Positions 48,031 through 63,540 of a stretch of 64,000 nt of DNA are shown here, piece by piece; the first letter of the stretch is position 1, and every line of letters starts with the position of its first letter. The notes beneath the pieces were generated by a model. The model had not been told where the DNA came from. It saw only the letters and a list, made by a program, of their open reading frames with translations, and did not search any database. Source of the stretch: Antitrichia curtipendula (Eukaryota > Streptophyta > Bryopsida > Hypnales > Leucodontaceae); assembly GCA_951230915.1 (NCBI GenBank), contig OX579637.1:9548001-9612000 (forward strand), given 5' to 3'. The position numbers and the translations under genes were made by a program.

Positions 48031-50080
48031 GGATTTGGATATGGATATGGATATGCATATGCATATGGATATGGATATGCATATGCATATGAATATGAAT
48101 ATGACTATGAATATGAATATGAACATGAATATGAATATGAATATGAATATGAATATGACTATGAACATGAATATGAATATGAATATGAATATGAGTATGA
48201 ATATGGATATGGATATGGATATGGATATGGATATGAATATGAATATGAATATGAGTATGAATATGGATATGGATATGGATATGGATATGGATATGACTAT
48301 GACTATGCATATGACTATGAATATGAATATGAACATGAGTATGAATATGAATATGAGTATGAATATGAATATGCATATGGATATGGATATGGATATGGAT
48401 ATGGATATGACTATGACTATGCATATGACTATGAATATGAATATGACTTTGAATATGAATATGAATATGAATATGAATATGAATATGACTATGAATATGA
48501 ATATGACTAAGAATATGAATATGACTATGACTATGAATATGAATATGACTATGAATATGAATATGACTATGAATATGAATATGCATATGCATATGAATAT
48601 GAATATGCATATGCATATGAATATGAATATGAATATGAATATGAATATGAATATGAATATGAATATGAATATGAATATGAATATGAATATGAATATGAAT
48701 ATGAATATGAATATGAATATGAATATGGATATGGATATGGATATGGATATGACTATGACTTTGCATATGACTATGAATATGAATATGACTTTGAATATGA
48801 ATATGAATATGAATATGAATATGAATATGACTATGAATATGAATATGACTAAGAATATGAATATGACTATGACTATGAATATGAATATGAGTATGAATAT
48901 GAATATGAGTATGCATATGAGTATGAGTATGAATATGAATATGAGTATGAATATGAGTATGAGTATGAATATGAATATGACTATGACTATGAATATGAAT
49001 ATGAATATGAATATGAATATGAATATGAATATGACTATGAATATGAATATGACTATGAATATTGATATGCATATGCATATGAATATGAATATGCATATGC
49101 ATATGAATATGGATATGCATATGGATATGGATTTGGATATGGATATGGATATGCATATGCATATGGATATGGATATGCATATGCATATGAATATGAATAT
49201 GACTATGAATATGAATATGAACATGAATATGAATATGAATATGAATATGAATATGACTATGAACATGAATATGAATATGAATATGAATATGAGTATGAAT
49301 ATGGATATGGATATGGATATGGATATGGATATGGATATGACTATGACTATGCATATGACTATGAATATGAATATGAACATGAGTATGAATATGAATATGA
49401 GTATGAATATGAATATGACTATGAATATGAGTATGAGTATGAATATGAATATGAATATGAATATCAATATGGATATGGATATGGATATGGATATGGATAT
49501 GACTATGACTATGCATATGACTATGAATATGAATATGAATATGAATATGACTATGAATATGAATATGAATATGAATATGAATATGAGTATGAATATGAAT
49601 ATGACTATGAATATGAGTATGAGTATGAATATGAATATGAATATGACTATGACTATGAATATGAATATGAATATGAATATGAATATGAATATGAATATGA
49701 ATATGAATATGAATATGAATATGAATATGACTTTGAATATGAATATGAATATGAATATGAATATGAATATGACTATGAATATGAATATGACTAATAATAT
49801 GAATATGACTATGACTATGAATATGAATATGAGTATGAATATGAATATGAGTATGCATATGAGTATGAGTATAAATATGAATATGAGTATGAATATGAGT
49901 ATGAGTATGAATATGAATATGACTATGACTATGAATATGAATATGAATATGAATATGAATATGAATATGAATATGACTATGAATATGAGTATGAGTATGA
50001 ATATGAATATGAATATGACTATGAATATGAATATGAATATGACTATGAATATGAATATGAATATGACTATGAATATGAAT
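48031..50080 (+). repeat. 2.56 kb higher-order repeat, copy 2
   Basis: Follows copy 1 through GGATTT at 49129, TATCAATATGG at 49468 and GACTAATAAT at 49789, then diverges near 50.08 kb where a TATGTA unit starts a different series. A TATAAA unit near 49870 is private to this copy. Confidence 0.78.
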
Positions 50081-51340
50081 ATGAATATGAATATGTATAT
50101 GAATATGAATATGAATATGAATATGAATATGAATATGAATATGAATATGAATATGAATATGAGTATGAGTATGAATATGAATATGAATATGACTATGAAT
50201 ATGAATATGAATATGACTATGAATATGAATATGAATATGAATATGAATATGACTATGAATATGAATATGAATATGACTATGAATATGAATATGAATATGA
50301 CTATGAATATGAATATGAATATGAATATGAATATGAACATGAGTATGAATATGAATATGAGTATGAATATGAATATGACTATGAATATGAGTATGAGTAT
50401 GAATATGAATATGAATATGAATATGAATATCAATATGGATATGGATATGGATATGGATATGGATATGACTATGACTATGCATATGACTATGAATATGAAT
50501 ATGAATATGAATATGACTATGAATATGAATATGAATATGAATATGAATATGAGTATGAATATGAATATGACTATGAATATGAGTATGAGTATGAATATGA
50601 ATATGAATATGACTATGACTATGAATATGAATATGAATATGAATATGAATATGAATATGAATATGAATATGAATATGAATATGAATATGAATATGACTTT
50701 GAATATGAATATGAATATGAATATGAATATGAATATGACTATGAATATGAATATGACTAATAATATGAATATGACTATGACTATGAATATGAATATGAGT
50801 ATGAATATGAATATGAGTATGCATATGAGTATGAGTATGAATATGAATATGAGTATGAATATGAGTATGAGTATGAATATGAATATGACTATGACTATGA
50901 ATATGAATATGAATATGAATATGAATATGAATATGAATATGACTATGAATATGAGTATGAGTATGAATATGAATATGAATATGACTATGAATATGAATAT
51001 GAATATGACTATGAATATGAATATGAATATGACTATGAATATGAATATGAATATGAATATGTATATGAATATGAATATGAATATGAATATGAATATGAAT
51101 ATGAATATGAATATGAATATGAATATGAGTATGAGTATGAATATGAATATGAATATGACTATGAATATGAATATGAATATGACTATGAATATGAATATGA
51201 ATATGACTATGAATATGAATATGAATATGACTATGAATATGAATATGACTTTGAATATGAATATGAATATGAATATGAATATGAATATGACTATGAATAT
51301 GAATATGACTTTGAATATGAATATGATTATGAATATGAAT
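49400..51340 (+). repeat. 966 bp tandem duplication
   Basis: Three anchors agree on 966 bp (161 units): the TATGGA run at 49468 and 50434, GACTAAT at 49789 and 50755, and TATGTA at 50092 and 51058. The second copy has no private register change. Edges are approximate. Confidence 0.85.
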
Positions 51341-52599
51341 ATGAATATGACTATGAATATGAATATGACTAAGAATATGAATATGACTATGACTATGAAT
51401 ATGAATATGACTATGAATATGAATATGAGTATGCATATGAGTATGAGTATGAATATGAATATGAGTATGAATATGAGTATGAGTATGAATATGAATATGA
51501 CTATGACTATGAATATGAATATGAATATGAATATGAATATGAATATGACTATGAATATGAATATGCATATGCATATGAATATGAATAGGCATATGCATAT
51601 GAATATGGATATGCATATGGATATGGATTTGGATATGGATATGGATATGCATATGCATATGGATATGGATATGCATATGCATATGAATATGAATATGACT
51701 ATGAATATGAATATGAACATGAATATGAATATGAATATGAATATGAATATGACTATGAACATGAATATGAATATGAATATGAATATGAGTATGAATATGG
51801 ATATGGATATGGATATGGGTATGGATATGGATATGGATATGGATATGACTATGACTATGCATATGACTATGAATATGAATATGAACATGAGTATGAATAT
51901 GAATATGAGTATGAATATGAATATGACTATGAATATGAGTATGAGTATGAATATGAATATGAATATGAATATGAATATGAATATGAATATGGATATGGAT
52001 ATGGATATGGATATGGATATGACTATGACTATGCATATGACTATGAATATGAATATGAATATGAATATGACTATGAATATGAATATGAATATGAATATGA
52101 ATATGAGTATGAATATGAATATGAGTATGAATATGAATATGACTATGAATATGAGTATGAGTATGAATATGAATATGAATATGACTATGACTATGAATAT
52201 GAATATGATTATGAATATGAATATGAATATGAATATGAATATGAGTATGAATATGAATATGAATATGAATATGAATATGAATATGAATATGAATATGAAT
52301 ATGAATATGAATATGAATATGAATATGAATATGAATAGGAATATGAATATGAATATGAATATGAGTATGAATACGAATATGAGTATGAATATGACTATGA
52401 ATATGAATATGAGTATGAATATGAATATGAGTATGAATATGACTATGAATATGAATATGAATATGAATATGAATATGAATATGAATATGAATATGAATAT
52501 GAATATGGATATGGATATGGATATGGATATGACTATGACTATGCATATGACTATGAATATGAATATGACTAAGAATATGAATATGACTATGACTATGAA

Positions 52600-53000
52600 T
52601 ATGAATATGAGTATGAATATGAATATGAGTATGCATATGAGTATGAGTATGAATATGAATATGAGTATGAATATGACTATGACTATGAATATGAATATGA
52701 ATATGAATATGAATATGAATATGAATATGAATATGACTATGAATATGAGTATGAGTATGAATATGAATATGAATATGACTATGAATATGAATATGAATAT
52801 GACTATGAATATGAATATGAATATGAGTATGCATATGAGTATGAGTATGAATATGAATATGAGTATGAATATGACTATGACTATGAATATGAATATGAAT
52901 ATGAATATGAATATGAATATGAATATGAATATGACTATGAATATGAGTATGAGTATGAATATGAATATGAATATGACTATGAATATGAATATGAATATGA
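52600..53000 (+). repeat. 198 bp tandem pair with GAGTATGCAT
   Basis: GAGTATGCATATGAGTATG occurs at 52627 and 52825, 198 bp (33 units) apart, each followed by GACTATGACTATG and TATGAGTATGAG. In most other places this word occurs once per higher-order unit. Confidence 0.75.
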
Positions 53001-53989
53001 CTATGAATATGAATATGAATATGACTATGAATATGAATATGAATATGAATATGTATATGAATATGAATATGAATATGAATATGAATATGAATATGAATAT
53101 GAATATGAATATGAATATGAATATGAATATGAATATGATTATGAATATGAATATGAATATGACTATGAATATGAATATGAATATGAATATGAGTATGAAT
53201 ATGAATATGAGTATGAATATGACTATGAATATGAATATGAGTATGAATATGAATATGAATATGGATATGAGTATGAATATGAATATGACTATGAATATGA
53301 ATATGAATATGAATATGAGTATGAATATGAATATGAGTATGCATATGAATATGAATATGAATATGAGTATGAATATGAATATGAATATGAGTATGAATAT
53401 GAATATGAGTATGAATATGACTATGAATATGAATATGAATATGAATATGTATATGAATATGACTATGAATATGAATATGAATATGAATATGAATATGAAT
53501 ATGAATATGAATATGAATATGAATATGAATATGAATATGATTATGAATATGAATATGAATATGACTATGAATATGAATATGAATATGAATATGAGTATGA
53601 ATATGAATATGAGTATGAATATGACTATGAATATGAATATGACTATGAATATGAATATGACTATGAATATGAATATGCATATGAATATGAATATGCATAT
53701 GCATATAAATATGAATATGCATATGCATATGAATATGGATATGACTATGAATATGACTATGAATATGAATATGAATATGAATATGAATATGAATATGAAT
53801 ATGAATATGAATATGAATATGAATATGATTATGAATATGAATATGAATATGAATATGAATATGAATATGAATATGAATATGAATATGACTATGAATATGA
53901 ATATGAATATGAATATGAATATGAATATGAATATGAATATGAATATGAATATGAATATGAATATGAATATGAATATGAATATGGATATG

Positions 53990-55783
53990 GATATGGATAT
54001 GGATATGACTATGAATTTGCATATGACTATGAATATGAATATGACTTTGAATATGAATATGAATATGAATATGAATATGAATATGACTATGAATATGAAT
54101 ATGACTAAGAATATGAATATGACTATGACTATGAATATGAATATGAGTATGAATATGAATATGAGTATGCATATGAGTATGAGTATGAATATGAATATGA
54201 GTATGACTATGAATATGAATATGAATATGACTATGACTATGACTATGAATATGAATATGAATATGAATATGAATATGAATATGAATATGACTATGAATAT
54301 GAATATGACTATGAATATGAATATGCATATGCATATGAATATGAATATGCATATGCATATGAATATGAATATGAATATGAATATGAATATGAATATGAAT
54401 ATGAATATGAATATGAATATGAATATGAATATGAATATGAATATGGATATGGATATGGATATGGATATGACTATGACTTTGCATATGACTATGAATATGA
54501 ATATGACTTTGAATATGAATATGAATATGAATATGAATATGAATATGACTATGAATATGAATATGACTAAGAATATGAATATGACTATGACTATGAATAT
54601 GAATATGAGTATGAATATGAATATGAGTATGCATATGAGTATGAGTATGAATATGAATATGAGTATGAATATGAGTATGAGTATGAATATGAATATGACT
54701 ATGACTATGAATATGAATATGAATATGAATATGAATATGAATATGAATATGACTATGAATATGAATATGACTATGAATATGAATATGCATATGCATATGA
54801 ATATGAATATGCATATGCATATGAATATGGATATGCATATGGATATGGATTTGGATATGGATATGGATATGCATATGCAAATGGATATGGATATGCATAT
54901 GCATATGAATATGAATATGACTATGAATATGAATATGAACATGAATATGAATATGAATATGAATATGAATATGACTATGAACATGAATATGAATATGAAT
55001 ATGAATATGAGTATGAATATGGATATAGATATGGATATGGATATGGATATGGATATGACTATGACTATGCATATGACTATGAATATGAATATGAACATGA
55101 GTATGAATATGAATATGAGTATGAATATGAATATGACTATGAATATGAGTATGAGTATGAATATGAATATGAATATGAATATGAATATGAATATGGATAT
55201 GGATATGGATATGGATATGGATATGACTATGACTATGCATATGACTATGAATATGAATATGAATATGAATATGACTATGAATATGAATATGAATATGAAT
55301 ATGAATATGAGTATGAATATGAATATGAGTATGAATATGAATATGACTATGAATATGAGTATGAGTATGAATTTGAATATGAATATGACTATGACTATGA
55401 ATATGAATATGAATATGAATATGAATATGAATATGAATATGAGTATGAATATGAATATGAATATGAGTATGAATATGAATATGAATATGAATATGAATAT
55501 GAATATGAATATGAATATGAATATGAATATGAATATGAATATGAATATGAATATCACTATGAATATGAATATGAATATGAATATGAGTATGAATACGAAT
55601 ATGAGTATGAATATGACTATGAATATGAATATGAGTATGAATATGAATATGAGTATGAATATGACTATGAATATGAATATGAATATGAATATGAATATGA
55701 ATATGAATATGAATATGAATATGAATATGAATATGAATATGAATATGAATATGAATATGAATATGAATATGAATATGGATATG
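53990..55783 (+). repeat. 1794 bp tandem duplication, copy 1
   Basis: Anchors GAATTTGC (54013), GGATTT (54847), GCAAATGG (54877) and CACTATG (55555) recur exactly 1794 bp (299 units) later. A private TATAGA unit near 55024 is also present in copy 2 and absent from the copy at 59.2-60.9 kb, so these two are each other's closest relatives. Confidence 0.88.
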
Positions 55784-57577
55784 GATATGGATATGGATAT
55801 GACTATGAATTTGCATATGACTATGAATATGAATATGACTTTGAATATGAATATGAATATGAATATGAATATGAATATGACTATGAATATGAATATGACT
55901 AAGAATATGAATATGACTATGACTATGAATATGAATATGAGTATGAATATGAATATGAGTATGCATATGAGTATGAGTATGAATATGAATATGAGTATGA
56001 CTATGAATATGAATATGAATATGACTATGACTATGACTATGAATATGAATATGAATATGAATATGAATATGAATATGAATATGACTATGAATATGAATAT
56101 GACTATGAATATGAATATGCATATGCATATGAATATGAATATGCATATGCATATGAATATGAATATGAATATGAATATGAATATGAATATGAATATGAAT
56201 ATGAATATGAATATGAATATGAATATGAATATGAATATGGATATGGATATGGATATGGATATGACTATGACTTTGCATATGACTATGAATATGAATATGA
56301 CTTTGAATATGAATATGAATATGAATATGAATATGAATATGACTATGAATATGAATATGACTAAGAATATGAATATGACTATGACTATGAATATGAATAT
56401 GAGTATGAATATGAATATGAGTATGCATATGAGTATGAGTATGAATATGAATATGAGTATGAATATGAGTATGAGTATGAATATGAATATGACTATGACT
56501 ATGAATATGAATATGAATATGAATATGAATATGAATATGAATATGACTATGAATATGAATATGACTATGAATATGAATATGCATATGCATATGAATATGA
56601 ATATGCATATGCATATGAATATGGATATGCATATGGATATGGATTTGGATATGGATATGGATATGCATATGCAAATGGATATGGATATGCATATGCATAT
56701 GAATATGAATATGACTATGAATATGAATATGAACATGAATATGAATATGAATATGAATATGAATATGACTATGAACATGAATATGAATATGAATATGAAT
56801 ATGAGTATGAATATGGATATAGATATGGATATGGATATGGATATGGATATGACTATGACTATGCATATGACTATGAATATGAATATGAACATGAGTATGA
56901 ATATGAATATGAGTATGAATATGAATATGACTATGAATATGAGTATGAGTATGAATATGAATATGAATATGAATATGAATATGAATATGGATATGGATAT
57001 GGATATGGATATGGATATGACTATGACTATGCATATGACTATGAATATGAATATGAATATGAATATGACTATGAATATGAATATGAATATGAATATGAAT
57101 ATGAGTATGAATATGAATATGAGTATGAATATGAATATGACTATGAATATGAGTATGAGTATGAATTTGAATATGAATATGACTATGACTATGAATATGA
57201 ATATGAATATGAATATGAATATGAATATGAATATGAGTATGAATATGAATATGAATATGAGTATGAATATGAATATGAATATGAATATGAATATGAATAT
57301 GAATATGAATATGAATATGAATATGAATATGAATATGAATATGAATATCACTATGAATATGAATATGAATATGAATATGAGTATGAATACGAATATGAGT
57401 ATGAATATGACTATGAATATGAATATGAGTATGAATATGAATATGAGTATGAATATGACTATGAATATGAATATGAATATGAATATGAATATGAATATGA
57501 ATATGAATATGAATATGAATATGAATATGAATATGAATATGAATATGAATATGACTATGAATATGAATATGAATATG
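55784..57577 (+). repeat. 1794 bp tandem duplication, copy 2
   Basis: Carries GAATTTGC 55807, GGATTT 56641, GCAAATGG 56671, TATAGA near 56818 and CACTATG 57349. It runs into inverted segment copy 5, whereas copy 1 runs into the next TATGGA run; the tandem junction therefore replaced the inverted segment in copy 1. Confidence 0.88.
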
Positions 57578-57585
57578 AATATGAG

Positions 57586-57609
57586 TAGTCATACTCATAT
57601 TCATATTCA
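57586..57609 (-). repeat. Inverted 24 bp segment, copy 5
   Basis: Same four reversed units. GGATTT to inverted segment is 945 bp here (56641 to 57586), against 957 bp for copy 1 and 944 bp for copy 6. Confidence 0.93.
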
Positions 57610-58440
57610 TATGAATATGAATATGACTATGAATATGAGTATGAATATGAATATGAATATGACTATGAATATGAATATGAATATGACTATGAATATGAAT
57701 ATGACTATGAATATGAATATGCATATGAATATGAATATGCATATGCATATGAATATGAATATGCATATGCATATGAATATGGATATGACTATGAATATGA
57801 CTATGCATATGAATATGAATATGAATATGAGTATGAATATGAATATGAATATGAATATGAATATGAATATGAATATGAATATGAATATGAATATGAATAT
57901 GAATATGAATATGAATATGAATATGAATATGACTATGACTATGAATATGAATATGAATATGAATATGAATATGAATATGAATATGAGTATGAATATGAAT
58001 ATGAATATGAATATGAATATGACTATGAATATGAATATGAATATGAATATGAATATGACTATGAATATGAATATGAATATGAATATGAGTATGAATATGA
58101 ATATGAGTATGAATATGACTATGAATATGAATATGAGTATGAATATGAATATGAGTATGAATATGACTATGAATATGAATATGAATATGAATATGAATAG
58201 GAATATGAATATGAATATGAATATGAATATGAATATGATTATGAATATGAATATGAATATGAATATGAATATGAATATGAGTATGAATATGAATATGAGT
58301 ATGAATATGAATATGAATATGAATATGGATATGGATATGGATATGGATATGACTATGACTTTGCATATGACTATGAATATGAATATGACTTTGAATATGA
58401 ATATGAATATGAATATGAATATGGATATGACTATGAATAT

Positions 58441-60956
58441 GAATATGACTAAGAATATGAATATGACTATGACTATGAATATGAATATGAGTATGAATAT
58501 GAATATGAGTATGCATATGAATATGAATATGAATATGAGTATGAATATGAATATGAATATGAGTATGAATATGAATATGAGTATGAATATGACTATGAAT
58601 ATGAATATGAATATGAATATGTATATGAATATGACTATGAATATGAATATGAATATGAATATGAATATGAATATGAATATGAATATGAATATGAATATGA
58701 ATATGAATATGATTATGAATATGAATATGAATATGACTATGAATATGAATATGAATATGAATATGAGTATGAATATGAATATGAGTATGAATATGACTAT
58801 GAATATGAATATGACTATGAATATGAATATGACTATGAATATGAATATGCATATGAATATGAATATGCATATGCATATAAATATGAATATGCATATGCAT
58901 ATGAATATGGATATGACTATGAATATGACTATGAATATGAATATGAATATGAATATGAATATGAATATGAATATGAATATGAATATGAATATGATTATGA
59001 ATATGAATATGAATATGAATATGAATATGAATATGAATATGAATATGAATATGACTATGAATATGAATATGAATATGAATATGAATATGAATATGAATAT
59101 GAATATGAATATGAATATGAATATGAATATGAATATGAATATGGATATGGATATGGATATGGATATGACTATGAATTTGCATATGACTATGAATATGAAT
59201 ATGACTTTGAATATGAATATGAATATGAATATGAATATGAATATGACTATGAATATGAATATGACTAAGAATATGAATATGACTATGACTATGAATATGA
59301 ATATGAGTATGAATATGAATATGAGTATGCATATGAGTATGAGTATGAATATGAATATGAGTATGACTATGAATATGAATATGAATATGACTATGACTAT
59401 GACTATGAATATGAATATGAATATGAATATGAATATGAATATGAATATGACTATGAATATGAATATGACTATGAATATGAATATGCATATGCATATGAAT
59501 ATGAATATGCATATGCATATGAATATGAATATGAATATGAATATGAATATGAATATGAATATGAATATGAATATGAATATGAATATGAATATGAATATGA
59601 ATATGAATATGGATATGGATATGGATATGGATATGACTATGACTTTGCATATGACTATGAATATGAATATGACTTTGAATATGAATATGAATATGAATAT
59701 GAATATGAATATGACTATGAATATGAATATGACTAAGAATATGAATATGACTATGACTATGAATATGAATATGAGTATGAATATGAATATGAGTATGCAT
59801 ATGAGTATGAGTATGAATATGAATATGAGTATGAATATGAGTATGAGTATGAATATGAATATGACTATGACTATGAATATGAATATGAATATGAATATGA
59901 ATATGAATATGTATATGACTATGAATATGAATATGACTATGAATATGAATATGCATATGCATATGAATATGAATATGCATATGCATATGAATATGGATAT
60001 GCATATGGATATGGATTTGGATATGGATATGGATATGCATATGCAAATGGATATGGATATGCATATGCATATGAATATGAATATGACTATGAATATGAAT
60101 ATGAACATGAATATGAATATGAATATGAATATGAATATGACTATGAACATGAATATGAATATGAATATGAATATGAGTATGAATATGGATATGGATATGG
60201 ATATGGATATGGATATGGATATGACTATGACTATGCATATGACTATGAATATGAATATGAACATGAGTATGAATATGAATATGAGTATGAATATGAATAT
60301 GACTATGAATATGAGTATGAGTATGAATATGAATATGAATATGAATATGAATATGAATATGGATATGGATATGGATATGGATATGGATATGACTATGACT
60401 ATGCATATGACTATGAATATGAATATGATATGAATATGACTATGAATATGAATATGAATATGAATATGAATATGAGTATGAATATGAATATGAGTATGAA
60501 TATGAATATGACTATGAATATGAGTATGAGTATGAATTTGAATATGAATATGACTATGACTATGAATATGAATATGAATATGAATATGAATATGAATATG
60601 AATATGAGTATGAATATGAATATGAATATGAGTATGAATATGAATATGAATATGAATATGAATATGAATATGAATATGAATATGAATATGAATATGAATA
60701 TGAATATGAATATGAATATCACTATGAATATGAATATGAATATGAATATGAGTATGAATACGAATATGAGTATGAATATGACTATGAATATGAATATGAG
60801 TATGAATATGAATATGAGTATGAATATGACTATGAATATGAATATGAATATGAATATGAATATGAATATGAATATGAATATGAATATGAATATGAATATG
60901 AATATGAATATGAATATGAATATGACTATGAATATGAATATGAATATGAATATGAG
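58441..60956 (+). repeat. About 5.17 kb repeat, distal copy of 53281-55783
   Basis: GCATATAAA at 53701 and 58873 differ by 5172 bp, GAATTTGC at 54013 and 59173 by 5160 bp, GGATTT at 54847 and 60013 by 5166 bp, so only one- or two-unit changes separate them. This copy lacks TATAGA and has a TATGTA unit near 59908. A single A is missing at 60428. Confidence 0.82.
60424..60434 (+). other. Register break, loss of one A
   Basis: The unit at 60424 reads TATGA and is followed directly by TATGAA, moving the register from 4 to 3 for the rest of the window. The matching places at 55.26 and 57.05 kb have full units, so the loss is specific to this copy. Confidence 0.9.
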
Positions 60957-60980
60957 TAGTCATACTCATATTCATATTCA
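60957..60980 (-). repeat. Inverted 24 bp segment, copy 6
   Basis: Same reversed units as the other five. The downstream series repeats that after copy 5 at an offset of 3371 bp, one base short of 562 units because of the loss at 60428. One unit in the following series is TATGAT where copies 2-5 have TATGAA (near 61097). Confidence 0.93.
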
Positions 60981-62759
60981 TATGAATATGAATATGACTA
61001 TGAATATGAGTATGAATATGAATATGAATATGACTATGAATATGAATATGAATATGACTATGAATATGAATATGACTATGAATATGAATATGCATATGAT
61101 TATGAATATGCATATGCATATGAATATGAATATGCATATGCATATGAATATGGATATGACTATGAATATGACTATGCATATGAATATGAATATGAATATG
61201 AGTATGAATATGAATATGAATATGAATATGAATATGAATATGAATATGAATATGAATATGAATATGAATATGAATATGAATATGAATATGAATATGACTA
61301 TGACTATGAATATGAATATGAATATGAATATGAATATGAATATGAATATGAGTATGAATATGAATATGAATATGAATATGAATATGACTATGAATATGAA
61401 TATGAATATGAATATGAATATGACTATGAATATGAATATGAATATGAATATGAGTATGAATATGAATATGAGTATGAATATGACTATGAATATGAATATG
61501 AGTATGAATATGAATATGAGTATGAATATGACTATGAATATGAATATGAATATGAATATGAATATGAATATGAATATGAATATGAATATGAATATGAATA
61601 TGAATATGAATATGGATATGGATATGGATATGGATATGACTATGACTTTGCATATGACTATGAATATGAATATGACTTTGAATATGAATATGAATATGAA
61701 TATGAATATGAATATGACTATGAATATGAATATGACTAAGAATATGAATATGACTATGAATAAGAATATGAATATGACTATGACTATGAATATGAATATG
61801 AGTATGAATATGAATATGAGTATGCATATGAGTATGAGTATGAATATGAATATGAGTATGAATATGAGTATGAGTATGAATATGAATATGACTATGACTA
61901 TGAATATGAATATGAATATGAATATGAATATGAATATGAATATGACTATGAATATGAGTATGAGTATGAATATGAATATGAATATGACTATGAATATGAA
62001 TATGAATATGACTATGAATATGAATATGAATATGAATATGAATATGAATATGAATATGAATATGAATATGACTATGAATATGAGTATGAGTATGAATATG
62101 AATATGAATATGACTAAGAATATGAATATGACTATGACTATGAATATGAATATGAGTATGAATATGAATATGAGTATGCATATGAGTATGAGTATGAATA
62201 TGAATATGAGTATGAATATGAGTATGAGTATGAATATGAATATGACTATGACTATGAATATGAATATGAATATGAATATGAATATGAATATGACTATGAA
62301 TATGAGTATGAGTATGAATATGAATATGAATATGACTATGAATATGAATATGAATATGACTATGAATATGAATATGAATATGACTATGAATATGAATATG
62401 AATATGACTATGAATATGAATATGAATATGAGTATGAATATGAATATGAGTATGAATATGAATATGAGTATGAATATGAGTATGAGTATGAATATGAATA
62501 TGACTATGACTATGAATATGAATATGAATATGAATATGAATATGAATATGAATATGACTATGAATATGAGTATGAGTATGAATATGAATATGAATATGAC
62601 TATGAATATGAATATGAATATGACTATGAATATGAATATGAATATGACTATGAATATGAATATGAATATGACTATGAATATGAATATGAATATGAATATG
62701 AATATGACTATGAATATGAATATGAATATGACTATGAATATGAATATGAATATGACTAT

Positions 62760-63540
62760 GAATATGAATATGAGTATGAATATGAATATGAATATGAGTA
62801 TGAATATGAATATGGATATGCATATGCATATGGATATGGATATGCATATGCATATGAATATGAATATGACTATGAATATGAATATGAACATGAATATGAC
62901 TATGAATATGAATATGAATATGAATATGAATATGAATATGAATATGAATACGAATATGAATATGACTATGAATATGAATATGACTATGAATATGAATATG
63001 CATATGAATATGAATATGCATATGCATATGAATATGAATATGCATATGCATATGAATATGGATATGACTATGAATATGACTATGAATATGAATATGAATA
63101 TGAATATGAGTATGAATATGAATATGAGTATGAATATGAATATGACTATGAATATGAATATGAATATGACTATGAATATGAATATGAATATGACTATGAA
63201 TATGAATATGAGTATGAATATGAATATGAGTATGAATATGAATATGAATATGAGTATGAATATGAATATGGATATGCATATGCATATGGATATGGATATG
63301 CATATGCATATGAATATGAATATGACTATGAATATGAATATGAACATGAATATGACTATGAATATGAATATGAATATGAATATGAATATGAATATGAATA
63401 TGAATACGAATATGAATATGACTATGAATATGAATATGACTATGAATATGAATATGCATATGAATATGAATATGCATATGCATATGAATATGAATATGCA
63501 TATGCATATGAATATGGATATGACTATGAATATGACTATG
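62760..63540 (+). repeat. 456 bp tandem duplication
   Basis: GGATATGCATATGCATATGG at 62814 and 63270 are 456 bp (76 units) apart, and each is followed by CATGAA, TACGAA, paired TATGCA units and one TATGGA in the same order. A third start at 63810 is 540 bp further and soon diverges. Confidence 0.82.

Larger units (their letters stand above)
39690..53280 (+). repeat. Satellite domain A2 with large tandem duplications
   Basis: Type A markers return here: GACTTTGCAT and GGATTT blocks at 40824, 42085, 44203, 45475, 46567, 48031, 49129 and 51625. Type B words (GACTGTGAG at 40068 and 43447, TACGCA, TATCAC) persist only up to 43.5 kb, inside the duplicated 3.39 kb unit. The unit pair GACTAATAATATG, which puts TAA in one frame and TAATAA-like words on the strand, is characteristic (for example 49789 and 50755). 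Beyond 51.3 kb the order is looser, with a 198 bp tandem pair near 52.6 kb and isolated TAGGAA units at 51586 and 52337. Register 3 to 41046, then 4. Confidence 0.83.
53281..60956 (+). repeat. Satellite domain A3: 1.79 kb tandem pair and 5.17 kb repeat
   Basis: Three related copies carry the GCAAATGG form of the GGATTT block (54847, 56641, 60013) and the word GAATTTGC (54013, 55807, 59173). The first two are tandem, 1794 bp apart; the third is 5160-5172 bp after the first and is preceded by the same 0.7 kb leader with TATAAA at 53704 and 58876. Copies two and three end at inverted segments 5 and 6. Register 4 to 60428, then 3 after loss of one A. Confidence 0.85.

Noticed and set aside
41051..60433. 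19 kb + strand open frame
   Set aside because: It is open only because no in-frame stop variant occurs in register 4; the end is set by the missing A at 60428. No gene features.
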